Assembly (NCBI GenBank): GCA_035235625.1
Contig: CP141143.1
Span: forward strand, 32,659,178-32,723,177
Direction: 5' to 3'
Length of the DNA: 64,000 bases
Source of the DNA: Saururus chinensis
Taxonomy: Eukaryota > Streptophyta > Magnoliopsida > Piperales > Saururaceae
Of this stretch, positions 1-10,960 are shown piece after piece. Below the pieces are notes generated by a model, which worked only from the letters and a program-made list of their open reading frames with translations, searched no databases and had not been told where the DNA came from. Each line of letters opens with the position of its first letter. The stretch's first letter is position 1. The position numbers and the translations under genes are program-made.

Positions 1-775
1 AGGGAGGCCAGGATGGCGGTGGTTGGAGCTTGCTCTGGCCGGGACGGAACTGTGGTGGCGGCCTGGCGGCCATGCAGTTGACGGTTGTGGCGAATCGGCA
101 AAAATGGCAGTTCACCGACCAAAACGGGAAGGGAGGAAAAGAGCGGCGGTGGACAGCGGGGAGGCCGGGACGGCAATGGCCAGAGGTTTCTTTGGTTGGG
201 GCGGAAGTGTGGAGATGGGCTGGCGGCCATGCAGCCGGCGGCGGCGATTCGGGGTGAAACTCACGATCCAGCGTCTGTTGTGCTAAACTAGAAGAGGAAA
301 CAAGGTGACGGCGGCTGGCGGGGCTAGGCCAGGAGGCGACGATGGCGTCGCCAGGCCGTGGCCGGCTAGATGGAAGTGGGCGACCACCGGCGGCACTGCC
401 TCCTGCATCAAACAGTGAAGGGCTGCACCCCCCCAGTTTCACTGTTCATCCAACTGGTCGGGCGTGCTGACCTGATCCGCTTTATGTACTTTTATATTTT
501 TTATTATTTTTTTTCAGCTATTCATTTCTTCACGTTTCTGTTCTCCCGCATCATGTCTGATTTTCGCGCCAAAAATTTTTGTGATGCGTCGAGGCCCATG
601 ACCTGTGACTAAACCCTACTCTCGACACTTACGGTCACGAATATTATGAATACGGATATGCTGAAGCGTAAAATTTATTTATCTAATATACGTCCAGAAA
701 CTGCAAAGCCTTGTAGAAATTGCAATAAATAGCCAAAAAATACAAAAAAATTACAGAAAAATCGGGGATATTACA
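1..775 (-). mobile_element. LTR of family F2, 5' part, inverted, cut by window edge
   Basis: Read on the minus strand this begins at 775 with TGTAATATCCCCGATTTTTC and closely follows the first ~770 bp of the solo LTR at 15084-19934, including the shared run around the CTGGACGTATATT motif and the GC-rich block at 1-450. It is therefore the 5' (U3) part of the same very long LTR family. The rest lies outside the window, so its target duplication cannot be tested. Short open frames in 1-600 are GC-rich LTR sequence and not genes. Confidence 0.85.
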
Positions 776-1080
776 GTTAGTGAGTTGGCTAATTAGTTAT
801 TTGAATTGTCATAGGATTTGTTTTGGTTTTGATTAGAATTAGTTATGTTAATGTCTATGTAGCTAGATGGGTTTCTTATGTACTCTAGTGGGTTAGGCCA
901 GCCTATTAAGACATAATTTGTAATCACGACTTAATGAAGAATTATTTTTCCCTAATCTCTTCTTTCTCTCTCCCCGACTCTCACATTCTCTCTCACATTC
1001 CTTTCTTCCGACAGATCTTCCTCTCAATCTTCCTTTCAGTTTCATTTTCTCCTCTCAATCTCTTCTTAGTCTTAAATTTT
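776..1080 (+). mobile_element. 3' part of the 5' LTR of Ty3 element a
   Basis: AT- and CT-rich sequence with a pyrimidine-rich tract (about 950-1070), directly followed by a primer binding site and a gag relic. This position marks it as the R/U5 end of the left LTR of a Ty3/gypsy element. Its 5' part was displaced or deleted by the F2 LTR ending at 775. Confidence 0.55.
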
Positions 1081-1097
1081 TGGTATCAAAGAGATTG
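1081..1097 (+). other. tRNA primer binding site of Ty3 element a
   Basis: TGGTATCAAAGAGATTG resembles the initiator-methionine tRNA primer site TGGTATCAGAGC that is usual in plant Ty3 elements. It sits between the LTR end and gag, as expected. Confidence 0.55.
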
Positions 1098-1099
1098 AT

Positions 1100-2466
1100 T
1101 TTCACCATAACAATAGGGAGAGTTTACAAGCAGCGGAATCAGGCATCCATCACGGATGACTCACTGCAGGTGGATGCCCCAACGGAGGCCAGACTTTTCG
1201 TCGCTGCTAGCCCATCGTCTGGCAGCTAGGACAAAGTCTTGGCAGCCCTTACCGCCATCAAGACCAAGGTAGTTATGCCGCCAAGTCGGGTTTTGCCAAA
1301 CCCGAACCCAATACCGAATAACAAAACTATGACCCGAATTTGACCATTTGACCCGAATAGAATAAAAAAAATTAATAATTTTTTAAAAAATAATATTAAA
1401 TATATATATATATATATAATATAAATTTATATTTATATTCGGGTCGGGTTGGGTTGGATCACCTAAACCCGACCCGACCCATTAGGGTTATTTTTAAAAT
1501 CCAAACCTGACCCATTAGGGTCGGGCTGGGTTTACCATTTACCCGACCTGAGTGGCATCCCTAGACCAAGGCAGTGGACTCGCAATGGGCATTCCTCTAG
1601 GAATTACGAACAGACCTTCGTTCTTTGGTAGACCGTCAGCAAGAGACGATGGATCAAATCTGCAAGGACCAAGCGCTTTGTTTGGTCGCCTTCACAGCGA
1701 GTCCAACCCCAACTCCACCGCAGGTCGTCCCTCCTCCTCCATCATACCGTCCCCATGGGAAGGGGATCCTTCAACGTCCATTCCCATGGGCCAATCACTC
1801 TGGATCAGGCCAGGAAATGCCCTCAGCCATGATGACATCCACCACCAACAACGGACATGCTCCTCCATCGATTACCACGTGACAGAGTCGCTCACCCCCC
1901 AATGCAACAACCAGCTAGGAACAACCTCCAATTCATTTATGGTAAGACAATGATCTCTATAGCGAATGATGGGATGTATGGCCAGGCCCTATGGCGAGCA
2001 CATTTTGTCTCAATTCTCCAAAGTACTATGGTGAGGACAACCCAACGAATGGGTTTTGCGTGGCAAGCATTTCTTCTCTTATCAGGGAACACGTCCGGAT
2101 TAGAGCATACTTTTGTCATCCTTTCACCTTAAGGCGGGTGCATTGGTGTGGCTTCAGCAGCTCGAGCAGCAGGAGGGATCTATCACGTGGGAGTATTTGG
2201 TAGCAGAACTTTGCTACTGTTTTGGTCCAAACGAGTATGAGGAATTTCACTCCTGCTTCCATAACCTTCATCAAACCTCTTTGATTCGGGCCTACCAAAC
2301 ATATTTTGCACAGCTGGCTACCCGTGTTGATTGGACACCTTCAGCCCTCCTTTCTAAATTTGTAAGTGGGTTGTGTGATGACATCCAGGCTAAAGGTCGG
2401 CAATTTGAGCCAGCCAATCTCCACCAGGCCATCCACCTATCTTGTATCCTAGAGGAGCGTCTCTAA
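1100..2466 (+). pseudogene. Ty3 gag relic (element a), split by a MITE
   Basis: Capsid-type retrotransposon Gag remnant. It runs on both sides of the MITE at 1270-1563 with several frame changes. The best open stretch is 2113-2466, where the capsid-like core is recognisable: ALVWLQQLEQ, then a CFGPNEYEEF motif matching the usual W/RFGP...FEDP part of plant Ty3 Gag, then a helical stretch ending ILEERL. Upstream pieces (1937-2110) carry the KYYGEDNPTEW-like start of the domain but in shifting frames. A proline-rich spacer (1690-1760) precedes it. Stops and frameshifts show it is dead. It belongs with the LTR end and primer site upstream and the zinc knuckle downstream. Confidence 0.8.
1270..1563. 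mobile_element. hAT-type MITE, 294 bp
   Basis: Flanked by a perfect 8-bp duplication GACCAAGG (1262-1269 and 1564-1571). The ends are inverted: left TAGTTATGCCGCCAAGTCGGG, right read inward TAGGGATGCCACTCAGGTCGG. Inside are repeated CCCGACCC/GGGTCGGG words and an AT-microsatellite near 1402-1422. It has no coding capacity. The 8-bp duplication and TAG ends fit non-autonomous hAT elements. It splits the gag relic of Ty3 element a. Confidence 0.9.
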
Positions 2467-2511
2467 TGCTTTTACAGGGGTGGCCAAAATTTACAAGTAG
2501 CATGGTCTACT

Positions 2512-2876
2512 CCTAATCTCTCACTGCCAACCTTTGGACAAGTGCATCACCTTACTCCTGCTCAAATGGAGGACCACCGCTCATGTGGCCTTTGTTTTAA
2601 TTGCGATGAGTGTTTTATGCATGGACATAAATGCAAGCATTCGGGATCTATTTTGATAATGGAAGAAGGTATGGACACAGGTTATAATTTCCCGTATGAA
2701 GAACCAATGGGTGTTCCCGAGATTTCCATGCATGCCTTCAACGAATCCTATGAACCCCCGAACATTTCGAGTGGAGAGATACATCAAACAGTAGGTGGTC
2801 CCTATTCTCATCAACAGGAAAGCACGCATAACTTCATTAATGACCAGGTGGCTTGCAAGATGGGATGTTCCATTTA
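2512..2876 (+). pseudogene. Ty3 Gag zinc knuckle and protease relic (element a)
   Basis: Open from about 2542. The start has the LTPAQMEDHRSCGLCFNCDE block and a Cys/His cluster ending GHKCK, typical of the nucleocapsid end of plant Ty3 polyproteins. Near the end, ESTHNFINDQVA corresponds to the aspartic protease active-site region (normally DSGSTHNFI). Here the catalytic Asp and Gly are lost. The frame stops at 2874-2876 and is broken off by the F1 LTR at 2885, so reverse transcriptase, RNase H and integrase of this copy are absent. Element b further right carries the same domain order and is a useful comparison. Confidence 0.8.
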
Positions 2877-2884
2877 GCCATCCA

Positions 2885-3666
2885 CGTAACATCCAGGAAT
2901 TTTTTAAATTCCTGAAGTCGACCACGAGAAATTAGGGTATTGGACCCCTTAACATTCTTTTGGGAGTAACTTAAACATTGTTTGGAATTGGTGGAGGAGA
3001 ATATGTATGGCAAGTAGACATAAATAGCTTTGAAATGCCACCAAGAATGTGCAAATTGGAGTTCAAATGAGGGAGATAAGACAATTTGAAGTTGATTATA
3101 ACATGTAGGGCCCTTTTACCCTGATTGAACTCGCAAATTGTCCATTTAAATCACTATATAGGCCAGATTAATTAATGTCATGAAATATGTTTTAAGGGCT
3201 CAATTAAGTGGCCTAAGTGGGGAAATTTAGACCAAATCCTATAGGATTAGGAACCCTAATCCCTATGCCTATCAAAAGGCTAATTAAGAGGGTAACTTTG
3301 ACAGTTAAAGGGAGCAAGGGAGAAAAGGAGTCGTCAAGGGGGTGAGCTTTTCTGGCAAGTCATACTGGCGATGAAGCAAAGGAAGAATGTGTATGAAGAT
3401 TGATCTTTGAAGAGGTAGGTTGCACAGTGTCTTGAAATAGTTTTATAATCGTAGGCAAATAAGGCCACTATACGTATGTAGAACTAGCGTAAATTTGTTG
3501 GCAATCAAGATTGCCGGAGATGATTATAGGGCACAACAGCATCACCAGAGGCTCAAACGCCTCTGCAACCACCTCCGTTTGGGGGGGGGGGGGGGGGTGG
3601 AGGCCCGGGCCTCGGCAAGCTTCTGCCACGGTTGTTTGGACTGGAATAGTGCATATCGGAATAGCA
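2885..3666 (+). mobile_element. Palindromic F1 element A, left end
   Basis: Begins (C/T)GTAACATCC and matches the start of F1 LTRs at 32061 (+) and of inverted copies ending at 26521, 37176 and 48063. It runs about 780 bp to GGAATAGCA at 3658-3666, where the MULE begins. The sequence resumes at 21814 after the MULE. Together 2885-3666 and 21814-26521 form one ~5.5-kb unit that begins and ends with the same LTR terminus in opposite orientation. The outer flanks ATCCA and GAGAT do not match, so a target duplication is lost or was never there. Confidence 0.65.
3581..3597 (+). repeat. 17-nt guanine run
   Basis: Uninterrupted G tract in the GC-rich part of the F1 LTR. The other F1 copies do not show it. 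It could form a G-quadruplex, but it could also be a length error in assembly. Confidence 0.7.
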
Positions 3667-3802
3667 TGAAAAAATTTAGAAATAGACTTCACATTTGGCC
3701 GAAATACAGATTTAGGCCAGGAAAGTTGAATTTGATGAAATAGACTTGAGAACGTGTGTGTTCTCCACATGCATGCAAAAAATGGCCAAAATGCCCTTAC
3801 GA

Positions 3803-3810
3803 TATATAAA
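3803..3810 (+). promoter_or_regulatory. Putative TATA box in terminal repeat copy 1
   Basis: TATATAAA followed by a CT-rich, leader-like stretch (about 3840-3990). The same arrangement is present in the other two copies. Promoter activity is an inference. Confidence 0.4.
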
Positions 3811-4009
3811 AGATGGCATACCACTGTAGAAGGAGAAAGTTCACTTTTCTTGCACACCTTTTCTCTCCTCTTCGGCGATCTCTCCTCCGGCCATGTTTTC
3901 CCCTCTGGTGATATCTCTTTCGGCCGTCTTCTCCCCCTCCAGCATCACTCTTCCTGTCGGTCTCTTCCCTCCGTCCCCCTCTTCCCTCATGCATGGTCCA
4001 CCGTACATC

Positions 4010-4121
4010 GGCTTCTCAAGAGGATGGTGCGGTGGGTTTCGGGTGGAAGCTTTATGGGTTCTGAGGGTTGGTGGACTACATACCCTGCCTAGACAATTGG
4101 AAGGCGATCAAGGCAATGTAG
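4010..4121 (+). pseudogene. PMT-type methyltransferase exon fragment, copy 1
   Basis: Encodes the DYIPCLDNWKAIKA block typical of plant PMT-type (DUF248) S-adenosylmethionine-dependent methyltransferases, Golgi proteins thought to methylate wall polysaccharides. Here the WKL part just upstream is cut by an in-frame TGA, and the expected start codon is changed (ACATCG). Only about 35 codons are present, so it is a captured fragment inside a transposon end and not a gene. Confidence 0.55.
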
Positions 4122-4647
4122 TCATAGTGGCCAATGAAACATCGGGAGCGGAACTATTAGGAACTGCCATTGCACTACATGTTGCCTCTGCCATCGGGAT
4201 ACCGAGTGAGCATCAGTTGCTTCTTTGTTAAGCATCGGTTGTAATTGTTTGTAATTGTAGTCCTGTCAAACAAATGAATTTTTGTTGTAATGGCTTCTCT
4301 TTGTGACAGGAACAGAATTATTGGAGTAGCTAAAACTTTAGAGGTAGGTTTATAGAGATGGAATACCCAGTTCTTAGTGCTTGTGGTCCTTTGAAAATGG
4401 CAATCTTTCTCCTGTTTGAGAGTTGTTTGCACGGTTAATTCATTTTTGTGTTATTATAATTATTAGTATTTTCCAGAGTCAATAGATTTAAGGTCAAATG
4501 TGAGTGCCTGGGCCAATGAAAGATATGGAATACTATTAGTAGTTCCAGAAATCATCTTATGTGGATTGACATTCTCGTACTCAATAAACTCCACATATTT
4601 AGCTTGTCGCCAGTTTGCTCTATACTCTATTCGTTTTCTTCTACAAG

Positions 4648-7600
4648 TTTAAAATGACTATTTTACCCTTAGAGGTGAACTATATTAATATTTAATTACA
4701 TATCTTATGCTCCGGTTAAGGGTGGTTTAGAAGTTAGAAAGTTTTTGAAAAAAATGCCTAATGAATGGAGGTGCATGGGAGTGTCCTGAACAAGTTTCAG
4801 ATTAGGGAAAATCTCAAAGCCTATCAAAATAACCCTTTTACCCCTTATAGTTAAATGGTCATGTAATAATTTATATACCTGGCTTATGGGCCCCGGTTTA
4901 GAGGACTATGAGTGAACTTAAAATTTGAGAAAATTCTCAGTTATATTTTAATATATAAATTAAGTATAGACCAAAGTACATAGTAAGAAAAAATCCTAGT
5001 GCATAGATAATTGATCATTTTTCCCTTAGGGCTAATTGTAAACTATTAAGTCAACCAAGGTTTGTTCAAGGGACACACAACCCCGGTAAACATAAAAAAA
5101 ATTACATTGAGTCCATGAGGTCAAGTAGTACCCTTCAACAAATTTTGGTCTCATTGGTTGTCAATAAGGCTTTAAACAAAATGATAAAAATACCCTTATA
5201 AGCGGATTGCCCACATTTGTGTGAATAAATGCGCAAGTCGATTTGAGAATGAAGCCTTACGAGAGGGTAATGACTTAAATCAATAGAAGGGCAATGAGAT
5301 GACCATAATGAACCAAGTGAGGGTACCATACCCCAGGTAGTAGAATTACCCTAATGCCTTTAGAGACAATATATTCCATCTTCGCCAGAATGGATGACTG
5401 AGCTAACCATGTGTTAGGGTACCTTATAATGGCATTAAATGACTTCAAATAGACGGGGTGTGACCAGTAGGTGACAGAAAACTTTTATAGGTCACGGTGT
5501 CACAAGATGCAGGGGAAAGAATAAAAAATTTTAGGGTTTAAGGCAGCGTATTACATGTGTTTTCAACATTGTGCATCAATCCACTAGGGTATTATGTACG
5601 TAACTCGCATTATGCATTAGAGTTATTTACATTCTCATGCTTGGATTCGTAGGGCCTTAGCCTTGCAAATGAGTGCAATGGGCCTTTGTTTATTATTATG
5701 AACTTGTATGACTTTGATGCTATTTAATGTTGCTTACTTTGACACATGCTTTTATTATTGATGTTTTGATTTATAATGGTAACTTGAGATTAAGGAAGAT
5801 TAATTAAGAGATACTGGTTGTCATTAGATTCGGGGATAACACCTAATCAAGATAAAGACTGAAATAACATCAATAGGGTTTGGGAGTAATTCATAGAGTG
5901 AACAGGGCCCTGACATAGAATTTTACCTTAGTTAATGAAGTGAGGGTAGTTATAGGAGTTTTTTTTAGTCTCATGGAGACTATTAGGGTTTGAGATGTTC
6001 TTTGAGTCATAGCCAAGTGGATGAGCTATTTATTTGGCTGATTCACAATGTGAAGAGGACCCAAATAGTTGGGCAAATACTTGGCTTGATGAAAATAATC
6101 TAGTCTAAGTTTCAAAAGTTTAGGGGAGTTAGTAGTCATAAAGACCCTAGGCTTCTATGGGTTATATTAGTAACGTTTTAGAATACATTTTATCCTTGAG
6201 TTGGGAGGGTAGAGATTTTGGTACAAGTGCATAAATAATAAATGAAGGACCGTTGTACTCATTTGCAGGGCTAGGGCTCAACGAATTCAAGCCCAAGAGT
6301 GTAAACAACTCTAATGCATCACTTGAGTTACGTATATAATACTCTAGTTGATTGATGTACTAGGTTGTAGATACAAATACATGTAATTCACTACCTTAAA
6401 CCCTGAGAATTAGGGTTGTTCCCTTGTTTCTCATTACATTGTGACCCAACAAGCTCTTTGTGTCACTTACTGGTCATACTCCTTCCTTTTGAAGCTATTT
6501 AACATCACTATAACATACCCTAACCCTTGGTAGTTAGGTTATTAGTTCGGCAAAAATAGAACATATTGCCCCTAAGGGCATTAGGGTAATTTTACCACTT
6601 AGGGTATGGTACCCTCCCTTAGGTCATTTTGATCATCTTGCTACCCTTTTATTGATCTTAGGTCATCGACCTCTTAGAAGGCTCTACTCTCAAATTGACT
6701 TGCACTTCCATTTATACATATGTGGGTGGTTCATTTGAAGGGGTATTTTTGTCATTTTGGGGAAGGCCTTATTGACATTTAATGGTTACCCCTTGAACCG
6801 ACCTTGACGGTTACTTAATGGTGCATCCTTAACCGTAGGGTCAAAATGGTCAATCACCCACTCACTGGGATGTTTCCCCACTAAGTGGTTTGGTCTATAT
6901 ATAGGTTACACATTAAGCTATTACGAAAAATTTTCTCAATTTTTTAATATCACTCATAGGCTACTGAACCGGAGCCCCTCAATCAGGTAAGCGGTTATCA
7001 CATGGTAATTTAACTACAAGGAGTAAAAGGGTTATTTTGTAGTCTCTGGGATTTTCCCTTAAGTTCAAACTTGGTCTGGTCACTTTCTATGCTCCTCTAG
7101 TAATTAGGTATTATTTTTATATATTTCTAACATCTAAATCACCCTGAACTGGAGTCTGAGATGGGTAATTAAATATTACTACGGTTCACCTCTAAGGGTA
7201 AAATAATATTTTCAAAGCCTTTAGGATTTTTACTCGATTTGAAACTTGGTCCAGTTACTCCTCATGTTCCCTCAGACATTGTGTAATTTTCTTGATTGTT
7301 TTTTTAAAGTCTAAACCTTATTGAACCGGACTAGGTTCAATGGAAGTTTTTTAAATTGAATCTGAGTAGGGCCGAACCCATAGGCCTGCCTATGGGTCGT
7401 CTTCCTCGTGGAGATGCCCGCAGGGCTACTGGCGGCAACTGGATCCACCGCTGGCTTGCCATGCTAGCCACTGGCGGAATTTTTTCATCGGGGAAACAAC
7501 TAGATCCACTCTCTTAGATCTGAAATTGTTGGCCGGTCCAATCCGGTCTATTTATTCTGGAAATCGCCAGGGAGGCAACAAATCTTTCTGGCCACCGGTG

Positions 7601-7927
7601 AGCACAACAGCCGCCATGACTTGCAGCAAGGCCAGGTCTGGTCAAATCACCTCCAAGTAGCGAACTTTACAGGCCCAGCCTCGTTTTGTCCAATGGCCGC
7701 CAACCGGTGTCAATGCCACAGACTGTTTCACTCTGTCTCCACCTGCGAGAAGCATTGCCCATGGCCGAAAAGGTCGGAATCGAGGTAGGGTCTGTCCAAT
7801 TAATCACCGGGTGGAGAATCTAATAGACCCAATCCCCATCGCCGAAAGATGGCTACCCAGCCTCCTCCCGGTGCCTAAAGCCATGTTCTCTTCCATTCTA
7901 TGTAATCCCAATATGTACTATTCCAAA
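4648..7927. repeat. Inverted copy of the MULE's right flank (F1 palindrome)
   Basis: Reverse complement of 21814-25092 with near identity throughout (compare 4650-4800 with 24940-25090). The sequence is itself palindromic: about 4648-5700 is F1 LTR in forward sense, 5700-6225 is a unique loop, and 6226-7920 is F1 LTR in reverse sense including its GC-rich part (7370-7920). The outer limit is sharp: GTTTAAAATGA at 4648, and the same word in reverse at about 25092. No gene seen; short frames here are LTR sequence. Confidence 0.85.
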
Positions 7928-8060
7928 AAAAATTTAGAAATAGACTTCACATTTGGCCGAAATACAGATTTAGGCCAAGAAAGTTGAATTTGCAGAAATA
8001 GACTTGAGAATGTGTGTGTTCTCCACACGTGTGCAAAAAATGGCCAAAATGCCCTTACGA

Positions 8061-8068
8061 TATATAAA
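8061..8068 (+). promoter_or_regulatory. Putative TATA box, left arm, pointing inward
   Basis: TATATAAA with a CT-rich leader and an open 82-codon frame (8130-8378) downstream. With the mirror-image site at 21670-21677 it would drive convergent transcription through the element. Inferred only. Confidence 0.4.
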
Positions 8069-8264
8069 AGATGGCATACCACCGTAGAAGGAGAAAGTTC
8101 CCATTTTTTGCGCGTATGTTCTCTCCTCTTTGGCGATCTCTCCTCCGGCCATGTTTTCCCCTCCGGCGATATCTCTTCCGGCCATCTTCTCCCCCTCCAG
8201 CATCGCTCTTCTTGTCGGTCTCTTCCCTTCGTCCCCCTCTTCCCTCATGCGTGGTCCACGGTAC

Positions 8265-8378
8265 ATGGCTTCTCAAGAGGATGGTGCGGTGGGTTTCAAG
8301 TGGAAGCTTTGTGGGTTCTGTGGGGAGGTGGACTACATACCCTGCCTAGACAATTGGAAGGCGATCAAGGCGGTGTAG
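8265..8378 (+). pseudogene. PMT-type methyltransferase exon fragment, copy 2
   Basis: Thirty-seven codons from an ATG at 8265, part of an 82-codon open frame starting at 8130. The segment GFKWKLC followed by DYIPCLDNWKAI matches the start of the methyltransferase core of plant PMT proteins (usually W-K-x-C ... DYIPCLDN ... AI). The usual next part, HYEHRERHCP, is missing: the frame ends in TAG and the following ~100 bp show no PMT similarity. It is thus a small exon piece captured in the terminal repeat. It could yield a short chimeric peptide if transcribed from the TATA box 200 bp upstream. Recognition rests mainly on the eight-residue DYIPCLDN motif. Confidence 0.6.
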
Positions 8379-9009
8379 TCATAGTGGCACATCAAACATC
8401 GGGAGTGGCACTATTTGCAACTACCATTGCGCTGCATGCTGCCTCTACCATAGGGATACCGAGTGAGCATTAGTTGCTTCTTTGGTAAGCATCGGTTGTA
8501 ATTGTTTGTGATTGTAGCTTCCTGTCAAACAGATGAATGTTTGTTGCAATGGCTTCTCTTTGTGACGGGAACCGAATTATTGGAGTAGCTAAAACTTTAG
8601 AGGTAGGCTTATAGAGATGGAATACCCAGTTCTCAGTGACTGTGGTCCTTTGGAAATGGTGATCTTTCTCCCATTTGAGAGTTGTTTGCATGGTTAATTC
8701 ATTTTTGTGTTATTATAATTGTTAGTTGTTTCCGGAGTCAATAGATTTAAGGTCAACTATGAGTGCCTGGGCCAATGAAAGATATGGAATGCTATGAGTA
8801 GTTCCAGAAATCACCTTATGTTGATTGACATTCTCGTACTGAATAAACTCCACATATTTAGCTTGTCACTAGTTTACTCTATACTCTCTCTGTTTTCCTC
8901 TGTGCACTATTCAATAAATTGGAGTGTGTCCATTTTGTTCTTGCACTTCAAAAAGTGAGTGATGGGAGCTCACCATGATGTCCAGAAAGTGATTTGACAT
9001 CGATGCAAA

Positions 9010-10960
9010 AAGGAGACCATATACCCTAATTTATATAGATAAAAAAAAGTCAACTAATATAGTGTAACTGTTGACTAGTAGTTGTAAGGAGGCTTTTTTT
9101 TTTTTGCAAAGTATACTGTGTGGTCATTAGATTTTATCAAGTTAGGTTTATACATAAGTAGATAAATAAACATGTATGTGAATTATATTGCCAAACATAT
9201 CTAATGTGTTTGGTGATTAATATGCATGCCTTTGATAGATAATAATAGATGCAAAGTAATTAACTGGGAATGCATTTTTTGTTGGTAAGCTAAGTAGAAC
9301 AATATATATCATTTGTTATACCTATGTTTTGAAGGATGTGATCTGATTTTTTGCAAGTAGGAGATTATATACCCTAGTTTATATGGATAAAAAAAAGTTA
9401 ACTAATAGGGCCTAACTGTTGAATGGTAGATGTAAGGAGGTTTTTTTTTTGGAAAAGTATATTGTGTGGTTATTAGATTTTATCAAGTTAGGTTTATACA
9501 TAAGTAGATAAATAAACACGTATGTGAATTATATTGCCAAACATATCGAATGTGTTTGGTGATTAGTATGCATGCCTTTGATAAACAATAATAGATGCAA
9601 AGTAATTAATTGGGAATGCATTTTTTGTTGGTAAGCTAAGTAAGAACAATATATATATCATTTGTTATACCTATGTTTTGAAGGATGTGATCTGATTTTT
9701 TGCAAGTAGGAGATTATATACTCTAGTTTATATGGATAAAAAAAGGTTAACTAATAGGGCCTAACTGTTGACTAGTAAATGTAGGGAGACATTTTTATAA
9801 TAAAGTACATTGTGTGATCATTATTTTTTATAAAGTTAGGTTTATGCATGGGTAGATTAATAAATAGGTATGTGAGTTATATTGCCAAACATATTTAATG
9901 TGTTTGGTGATTAGTATGCATACATTATGAATAATAATATATGAAAAGTAATTAATTGTGATTGCATTTTTTGTTAGTAGGCTAAGTAAGAACAATATAT
10001 ATCATTTGTTTTACCTATGTTTTGAAGGATGTGATTTGATTTTTAGCAAGGCGCAGACCATATACCTTTATGTACTTAATTTAAAGTTAACTAATAGGGC
10101 ATAACTATTGACTAATAAATGTAAGGAGTTTTTTTTTATATAATACATTGTGTGATCATTAGATTTGATATAGTTAGGCTTATATAAGGGTAGATAAATT
10201 AGCTTGTATGTGAGCTAATATTGTCAAACATGTACTGTGTATTTGGTGCTTAGTATGCATGCCTTCGATAAATAGTAATAGATTCAAAGTAATTAACTTT
10301 AAATGAATTTTTTGTTGGTAGGCTAAGTAAGAACAATAAATATCATTTGTTTTACCTATGTTTTGAAGGATGTGATTTAATTTTTTGCAAGGCGGAGACC
10401 ATATACCCTAGGTTATATGGATAATTCGAAGTTAACTGATAGGGCCTCACTGTTGACTGATAGATGTAAGGAGGTTTTTTTTTCAGAGTATATTGTGTGG
10501 TCATCAGATTTGATCTAATTAGGCTTATATATGGGTAGACAAACAAGCATGTATGTTAGTTTTATAGTCAAACGTATATTGTGTGTTTGGTGGTTAGTAT
10601 GCATGCCTTTGATAGATATTAATAGATGGAAAGTAATTAACTATGAATGTATTTTTTATTAGTAGACTAAATAAGAAGAATATAGCTCATTAGTTTTACC
10701 CATGTTTTGACTGATGTGATATGATTTGTAGCAAGGGGAAACCATATAACCTAGTTTATATGGATTAGAGGAAGTTAACTGATTGGGCTTAATAGTTGAC
10801 TAGTAGATATAAGGAGGCTTGATTATTTGCAAAGTACATTGTGTGGTCATTAGATTTGAACAAGTTAAGTTTTGTATATGAGTAGATAAATAAGCGTGTG
10901 TGTGAGTTATATTGTCAAACATATCTTTGTGTGTTTGGTGCTCAATATGTATGCATTTGA
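9010..10960 (+). repeat. Left subterminal tandem array, ~345-bp unit
   Basis: About five and a half direct copies, spaced ~345 bp. Landmarks recur near 9325, 9672, 10018, 10364 and 10700 (TGTTTTGAAGGATGTGAT or variant). Each unit contains ACTGTTGACTAGTAGATGTAAGGAGG, a T-run, and TGTGTTTGGTGATTAGTATGC. Units drift towards the centre. No coding capacity. Confidence 0.9.

Larger units (their letters stand above)
3667..4642 (+). repeat. MULE terminal repeat, copy 1
   Basis: Direct repeat of 7928-8900 and inverted repeat of about 20870-21813. Copy 1 visibly differs from the other two at many sites, while those two are almost identical to each other. It keeps the TATA box (3803-3810), CT-rich leader and PMT fragment. 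It ends near CTATACTCTATTCG and joins LTR sequence at about 4643-4648, whereas the other copies continue into the tandem repeats. Confidence 0.85.
7928..8900 (+). repeat. MULE terminal repeat, copy 2
   Basis: Almost identical, inverted, to about 20870-21813. Carries a TATA box at 8061-8068, a CT-rich leader (8100-8260) and the PMT fragment. It continues into ~110 bp of bridging sequence (8900-9010) and then the tandem repeats. Its left neighbour CCCAATATGTACTATTCC is the mirror image of the right flank, so it has no separate target duplication and arose with the inverted duplication. Confidence 0.85.

Noticed and set aside
9010-10960. Tandem repeats as a centromeric satellite or CRISPR-like array
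   Set aside because: The ~345-bp units are confined to the arms of a transposon and mirrored in the other arm; no short repeat-spacer pattern.
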